Positions 59,786 to 64,000 of a DNA stretch of 64,000 nucleotides are shown here, one piece after another. Location: NCBI RefSeq assembly GCF_019145495.1, contig NZ_JAHSTU010000002.1:682001-746000 (forward strand), written 5' to 3'. How positions within the stretch are numbered: the first letter of the stretch is position 1; each line of letters starts with the position of its first letter. Under the pieces are notes generated by a model that was given only the letters and a program-made list of their open reading frames with translations, was not told where the DNA came from and searched no databases. The DNA comes from Pseudomonas azerbaijanoccidentalis (GTDB lineage Bacteria; Pseudomonadota; Gammaproteobacteria; Pseudomonadales; Pseudomonadaceae). The position numbers and the translations under genes were made by a program.

Positions 59786-61513
59786 TTATGCGGTCACCGC
59801 CTGATCCACCAGATGGCCGTTCTCGATACGCACATGCCGCGGATGGAAGCGCTTGAGACTGCTGCGATGGCCGACGCTGACAATGCTCAGCCCCGGCAAC
59901 TCATCGATCAGCGCCTGGTACAGCGACGCTTCATCTTCTTCATCCATCGCCGAAGTCGCTTCGTCCATGTACAGCCATTGCGGTGCATAAAGCAGCGCAC
60001 GGGCAAAGGCCAGGCGTTGCTGCTCACCCGGCGACAGCATGCGCTGCCAGTGATTGGCTTCATCCAGACGCGCCACCAGATGCGGCAAGCGACAGGTTTC
60101 CAGTACGTGCGCGTAACGCTCGTTTGAATACGTATCGCCAGACTGTGGATAACTCAACGCCTCACGCAGCGTGCCGATTGGCAAATACGGTTTTTGCGGC
60201 AGGAACAGGTAGCGCGCAGACGGCAAGCGAATACTGCCATGCCCTGCCGGCCACAGGTGCCCCATCGCCCGCAGCAGCGTCGACTTGCCACTGCCGGAAC
60301 GACCGCTGAGCATCACCCGCTCGCCCTCCTGCACCGTCATGTCGGCATTGGTCAGCAAGTGACGGCCGTCAGCGAGATCCAGGCCAAGGTTGTGCATCTT
60401 CAAGGACGAACCGGTGTTCTGCACGTCAATGGCTGGTGCGCGCCCCTCATTGTCGGTCATGGCCTGACGGAAGCTGAGCAGACGATCGCAAGTAGCGCGC
60501 CATGAAGCGAGGCTTTGGTAGGCACTGATGAACCAGCTGAAGCTTTCCTGCACGTTGCCAAACGCCGAGCTGATTTGCATCAGTTCGCCGAGTTCGATCT
60601 TGCCGGAGAGGTAACGCGGCGCAGCCACGATGAACGGGAAAATAATCGCCGCCTGGCTGTAACCGGCAGTGAAGAACGTCAGGCGTTTGGACACCTTCAT
60701 GATGTCCCAGAAGTTATGCCAGACCATCCCGAAGCGGCCGCTCAAGCGACGATTTTCGTTCGCCTCGCCGTTGTACAACGCGATGCTTTCAGCATTCTCG
60801 CGAATCCGCACCATGGAGAAACGCAGGTCGGCTTCGAAGCGTTGTTGTTGGTTGTTCAGGCCGATCAAGCGACGACCGATCAAATGCGTCAGCCAGCTGC
60901 CGACCACCGCGTACACCAGCACGCACCAGAACATGTAGCCGGGAATGGTGATCCCGAACACTTCAATGCTGCCCGACACGCCCCACAGAATGATCGAGAA
61001 CGACACCAGGCTTACGATATTTCGCAGCAGCCCGATCCCCAGTTCCAGAGTGTTGGAGGTGAAGTTGTTGAGGTCTTCGGAAATCCGCTGGTCCGGGTTA
61101 TCGGTGTAACCGCCCTGCTCCAGCTTGTAGTAATTCTTGTCACTGAGCCAACGCGAAAAATGCTTTTCGGTGAGCCAGGCCCGCCAGCGGATCGTCAGCA
61201 TCTGGGTGAGGTAGAGGCGGTAAACCGCGCCGACAATCGCCACCGCCGCAATCGCGCAGAAGTACAGAATCAACCGCCAGAACGCCGCTTCGTCCTTCTG
61301 TTGCAGCGCGTTGTAGAAATCCTTGTACCAGGTGTTGAACCACACCGAGATCCCCACGCTGATCAGTGACAACGCGATCACCGCAATCAACAGTGTCCAG
61401 GCTTTAGCCTTCTCTTCACTCTGCCAATAAGGCGTGATCATCGCCCAGACTTTGCGGAAAAATTGCCCGCGCACAGCGTCGTTGACCGCGGAATATTCAG
61501 CGTTCTGATTCAT
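59786..61513 (-). CDS. SbmA/BacA-like ABC transporter fused to ATPase (YddA type)
   Basis: This 575-residue protein joins an SbmA/BacA-like membrane domain (about 1-340, six helices; WFNTWYKDFYNALQQKD, NYYKLEQGGYTDNPDQRISEDLN) to an ABC ATPase domain. The ATPase has Walker [20 protein letters not shown] at about 410, signature LSPGEQQRLAFARALLYAP and Walker B WLYMDEATSAMD. The arrangement is that of E. coli YddA and of ABCD peroxisomal transporters. Relatives carry peptides, vitamin B12 or fatty acyl compounds; the substrate here is unknown. The gene stands alone between a REPIN and roxR. Confidence 0.9.
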   Translation of the reverse strand: MNQNAEYSAVNDAVRGQFFRKVWAMITPYWQSEEKAKAWTLLIAVIALSLISVGISVWFNTWYKDFYNALQQKDEAAFWRLILYFCAIAAVAIVGAVYRLYLTQMLTIRWRAWLTEKHFSRWLSDKNYYKLEQGGYTDNPDQRISEDLNNFTSNTLELGIGLLRNIVSLVSFSIILWGVSGSIEVFGITIPGYMFWCVLVYAVVGSWLTHLIGRRLIGLNNQQQRFEADLRFSMVRIRENAESIALYNGEANENRRLSGRFGMVWHNFWDIMKVSKRLTFFTAGYSQAAIIFPFIVAAPRYLSGKIELGELMQISSAFGNVQESFSWFISAYQSLASWRATCDRLLSFRQAMTDNEGRAPAIDVQNTGSSLKMHNLGLDLADGRHLLTNADMTVQEGERVMLSGRSGSGKSTLLRAMGHLWPAGHGSIRLPSARYLFLPQKPYLPIGTLREALSYPQSGDTYSNERYAHVLETCRLPHLVARLDEANHWQRMLSPGEQQRLAFARALLYAPQWLYMDEATSAMDEEDEASLYQALIDELPGLSIVSVGHRSSLKRFHPRHVRIENGHLVDQAVTA

Positions 61514-61610
61514 GGATAAGGCTCGATAGAGAAAAGTACACGCACGAACCGATCATAGATGATCGGTTCGGTTTGTCGCGAGGAGCGGCCAGCATTCGTT
61601 CAGCGCAGGT

Positions 61611-62171
61611 TCAGCGGCGAACCGGGCGCTTCTGCAGTTTGCGCTGCAGCGTGCGGCGGTGCATGCCCAGGGCGCGGGCCGTGGCGGAGATGTTGCCTTC
61701 GTGCTCGGTCAACACACGCTGAATGTGTTCCCACTGCAAGCGGTCCACCGACATCGGGTTTTCCGGTACCAGGCTGTCGAGGTCGGCGTGTTCGGACAGC
61801 AACGCCGCCAGCACATCGTCGGCGTCGGCCGGTTTGCACAGGTAGTTGCAGGCGCCGCGCTTGATCGCTTCGACCGCGGTGGCAATGCTCGAATAACCGG
61901 TGAGGATCACCACGCGCATTTCCGGGTCCATTTCCAGCAACTTGGGCAGCAGCACCAGGCCGGAATCGCCGTCCATTTTCAGGTCCAGTGCGGCGTAGTC
62001 CGGCAGATCAGCCTGAGCCAGCGCCAGGCCTTCTTCGGCGGAACCGGCCGTGCTCACACGGAAACCCCGGCGGGCCATGGCGCGGGCCATGACGCGGGTG
62101 AAGGTCGCGTCGTCATCGACCAGCAGCAGATGCGGCAGTTCTTCGCCTTCGACTTGGATTTCGTCACTCAT
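61611..62171 (-). CDS. roxR: Redox response regulator RoxR (RegA/PrrA family)
   Basis: RoxR is the DNA-binding response regulator of the RoxSR/RegBA redox system, which controls terminal oxidases such as the cyanide-insensitive oxidase in Pseudomonas. The start MSDEIQVEGEELPHLL at 62171 gives 186 residues. The receiver domain has VDDDATFTR and phospho-acceptor Asp63 in ALDLKMDGDSG. A Pro-containing linker leads to a Fis-type helix-turn-helix with GNISATARALGMHRRTLQRKL at the C-terminus. It overlaps roxS by eight bases. Confidence 0.94.
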   Translation of the reverse strand: MSDEIQVEGEELPHLLLVDDDATFTRVMARAMARRGFRVSTAGSAEEGLALAQADLPDYAALDLKMDGDSGLVLLPKLLEMDPEMRVVILTGYSSIATAVEAIKRGACNYLCKPADADDVLAALLSEHADLDSLVPENPMSVDRLQWEHIQRVLTEHEGNISATARALGMHRRTLQRKLQKRPVRR

Positions 62172-63426
62172 GTTCGTCTCCTCGGGCGCCAAGGGGCAGG
62201 CGCAGCTCGGTGAGCGTGCCGCCTTCCTCATGACTGTAGAGTTTCACTGAGCCGCCAGCGCGTGTCACGCTGGCTTTGCTCAAAAACAGGCCCAGGCCGA
62301 AACCTTTGCCCTTGGTGGTAAAAAACGGCTTGCCGATCTGTTCGGCGATAGCCAGCGGCACACCCGCGCCGTGGTCGCGAATGCTGATAGTGAGGTTTTC
62401 GGCGTCCCAATCCAGCGTCACTTGCAAGCCTTCAGGGCAGGCATCGGCTGCATTGTTCAGCAAATTCAGCAGCGCCTGGGTGAGGTCCGGCGGGGGCGCC
62501 ATGCGCGGCACCGTGCCCTGGCCCAGGCGCTGGAAGCGGTAACTGGCCTCCGGACGCATCAGGTGCCAGCGATTGAGCGCTTCATCGAGCCAATCGGTAA
62601 CGTCCTGCATCTCTACCGCCAGACGCCGATTGGCCTCGGCGGCGCGTACCAGTTGCTGCAAGGTCTCTTTGCACAGCTTGACCTGATCCTGCAGCACGCT
62701 GAGGTCATCTTGCAACATCGGGTCGTGATGATCCTGGCGCATTTCCTTGAGCAGTACGCTCATGGTCGCCAACGGCGTGCCCAGCTCATGGGCGGCGCCC
62801 GCCGCCTGGGTAGCGACAGCCAGCAATTGCTGATCGCGCAGGCCTTCTTCACGACGGATGGCGCGCAGCTCTTCCTGACGGCGCAGTTCTTCGGCCATGC
62901 GCGCGGCGAAGAACGTGATCACAGCCGCCGCGAGGGCGAAACTCAACCACATCCCGTACACCTGCAGGTTTTCCTGAGCGATCGGAAAGGTTTGCAGAGG
63001 ATAGAACCGCGCCAGCAGCAAGGTGTACATCGTCAGCGCGATACCCGACAGAATCACCGAGTAACGCCACGGCAATGTCACAGCGGCGATGGTCAGCGGC
63101 ACCAGGTAATAAGAGACGAAGGGGTTCGTCGAGCCACCGGAGAAGTACAGCAAGGCGCTGTGGATAAACAGGTCGCAGGCCAGTTGCACGGCGTATTCGA
63201 GCTCGGTGACCGGCCACGAGGTGCGCAGGCGAATGGCCGTGAAGGCACACAGCAGCATTGAGCAGCCCAGGGTCGCGGCCAGTTGAAACCAGGGCAGCGG
63301 CAACAATTCGAGCCAGTAGGCCAAGCCTACGGAACCGGCTTGGGCGGCCAGCACCAAAGTACGGATGAACGTCAGGCGCCAGAGATTCTGGCGAGTGGCG
63401 GAAGTGATTTGAACGGGGGCGAGCAT
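62164..63426 (-). CDS. roxS: Redox sensor histidine kinase RoxS (RegB/PrrB family)
   Basis: RoxS senses the redox state of the quinone pool and phosphorylates RoxR. The start MLAPVQITSATRQNLW at 63426 has GGAGAGC upstream and gives 420 residues. Six membrane helices (about 20-175) contain the quinone-binding GGSTNPF motif (97-103). The H-box His213 is in AAHELGTPLATMS, Cys252 in VKLCKETL corresponds to the redox-active RegB cysteine, and the ATPase domain has NLLNNAADACPEG, IRDHGAGVP and GKGFGLGLFLSK. It is coupled to roxR and divergent from the SIMPL gene. Confidence 0.94.
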   Translation of the reverse strand: MLAPVQITSATRQNLWRLTFIRTLVLAAQAGSVGLAYWLELLPLPWFQLAATLGCSMLLCAFTAIRLRTSWPVTELEYAVQLACDLFIHSALLYFSGGSTNPFVSYYLVPLTIAAVTLPWRYSVILSGIALTMYTLLLARFYPLQTFPIAQENLQVYGMWLSFALAAAVITFFAARMAEELRRQEELRAIRREEGLRDQQLLAVATQAAGAAHELGTPLATMSVLLKEMRQDHHDPMLQDDLSVLQDQVKLCKETLQQLVRAAEANRRLAVEMQDVTDWLDEALNRWHLMRPEASYRFQRLGQGTVPRMAPPPDLTQALLNLLNNAADACPEGLQVTLDWDAENLTISIRDHGAGVPLAIAEQIGKPFFTTKGKGFGLGLFLSKASVTRAGGSVKLYSHEEGGTLTELRLPLGARGDEHE

Positions 63427-63657
63427 GAGCTCTCCTGATGAGCGCTCCAGGCGGATCACCGGGAGTATAACCAAGCGCGGAGGCTGGCAGGCAAAAGTGC
63501 GGCAAACAGCCACAGCCCACATACATTCCGTGTAGCAGCTACCGCTGGCGATGATCTGTATAGAAGTTGTAACTGTGCGAACCGAGTCAATAAAGCTAGA
63601 GTCTGATGGTTTCACGCAGGCCCGGACTATCCCCTGCGCCTCATTTCAGGAGCTTTC

Positions 63658-64000
63658 ATGCACACATTCCGCCGCAGCGCCGCCCTCCTTGCCCTGAGTA
63701 TTGGCACCGTCGCCAGCCTCCCGGCCTTGGCGACCGACGAGCTTCATTACAATCAGATTTCCCTGCGCGCCGAAGTCAGCCAGGAAGTGGCTCGCGACCT
63801 GATGATCGTGACCCTCTACACCGAAGAACAGAACACCGACCCGGCCAAACTCGCCGCCGATGTCAGCACCACCATGAACAAGGCGCTGGCCCAGGCCAAG
63901 CAGGTCAAGGACATCACCCTGCGCCAGGGCAGCCGCAACAGCTACCCGATCTACGACACCAAGGGCCAGAAGATCACCGGCTGGCGTGAACGCGCCGAGC
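63658..64000 (+). CDS. SIMPL-domain (DUF541) periplasmic protein, cut by window edge
   Basis: The frame opens at ATG 63658 after CAGGAGC and runs to the window end (114 codons). A signal peptide (MHTFRRSAALLALSIGTVAS to about residue 24, ending PALA) precedes HYNQISLRAEVSQEVARDLMIVTLY, the start of a SIMPL/DUF541 domain. Such proteins are periplasmic or outer-membrane-associated with poorly known roles in oxidative stress. Full-length members are about 230-250 residues. It is divergent from roxSR across 231 bases in which no clear regulatory site was seen. Confidence 0.85.
   Translation, partial: MHTFRRSAALLALSIGTVASLPALATDELHYNQISLRAEVSQEVARDLMIVTLYTEEQNTDPAKLAADVSTTMNKALAQAKQVKDITLRQGSRNSYPIYDTKGQKITGWRERAE

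Noticed and set aside
61559..61864. A 101-codon plus-strand frame opposite roxR
   Set aside because: It has Cys/Arg/Pro-rich composition, lies antisense to the roxR DNA-binding end and has no ribosome-binding site.

Overview
The window looks like a chromosomal segment of a fluorescent Pseudomonas (P. fluorescens group). It has high-GC coding and proteins with typical Pseudomonas sequences. The gene order cysNC-cysD, nif3-like, algW, hisC-hisD-hisG, murA, mla, kds/lpt, rpoN-hpf-ptsN-rapZ-ptsO, sodA-fumC-fagA, pmbA/yjgA/tldD, yhdP, rng, maf, mreDCB, gatCAB matches, from memory, the core order of P. aeruginosa PAO1 around PA4442-PA4484. Many short inverted-repeat REP/REPIN elements sit in the gaps, as is usual in this group. 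I see no rRNA, tRNA, CRISPR array, phage or insertion sequence. Apart from the two genes cut by the window edges, no gene looks broken.

Layout. 1-5.4 kb: an edge-truncated old-yellow-enzyme reductase, glutathione peroxidase, slyD with a divergent, overlapping DUF3565 gene, then pta and a PlsC-type acyltransferase. 5.4-10.6 kb: sulfate activation (cysD-cysNC), a Nif3-like protein and the envelope-stress protease algW. 10.6-13.6 kb: a TonB-dependent receptor and a periplasmic DUF4198 protein that interrupt the otherwise conserved algW-hisC junction. 13.6-18.4 kb: hisG-hisD-hisC, murA and ibaG. 18.5-21.5 kb: mlaFEDCB phospholipid transport. 21.8-28.8 kb: kdsD-kdsC-lptC-lptA-lptB (LPS Kdo synthesis and export), rpoN and the nitrogen-PTS genes. 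28.9-32.7 kb: a ZIP transporter and the iron-starvation operon fagA-fumC-orfX-sodA behind a Fur-box-like site. 32.8-37.2 kb: the pmbA/tldD protease pair, yjgA and a nitrilase-family amidase. 37.5-46.3 kb: yhdP, rng, maf and the rod-shape genes mreB-mreC-mreD. 46.5-51.8 kb: gatCAB, an RlpA-like lipoprotein, a Ca2+/cation exchanger and a carboxymuconolactone decarboxylase-like protein. 51.9-59.6 kb: an AEC transporter, then a galactarate/glucarate catabolic cluster (GntR regulator, kdgD, ketoglutarate semialdehyde dehydrogenase, MFS transporter, garD). 59.8-64 kb: a YddA-type ABC exporter, the redox two-component pair roxSR and an edge-truncated SIMPL-domain protein.

The most interesting unexplained signals are non-coding. 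They are a 45-bp near-perfect palindrome covering the start codon of the TonB receptor gene, an apparent AUU start with a strong Shine-Dalgarno for mreC, and a hisG leader with mutually exclusive pairings. There is also a terminator-like hairpin just upstream of gatC, and an operator core shared by the galactarate operon promoter and the promoter of its GntR regulator. All function calls come from reading the sequence and from recalled family knowledge; no database search was run.
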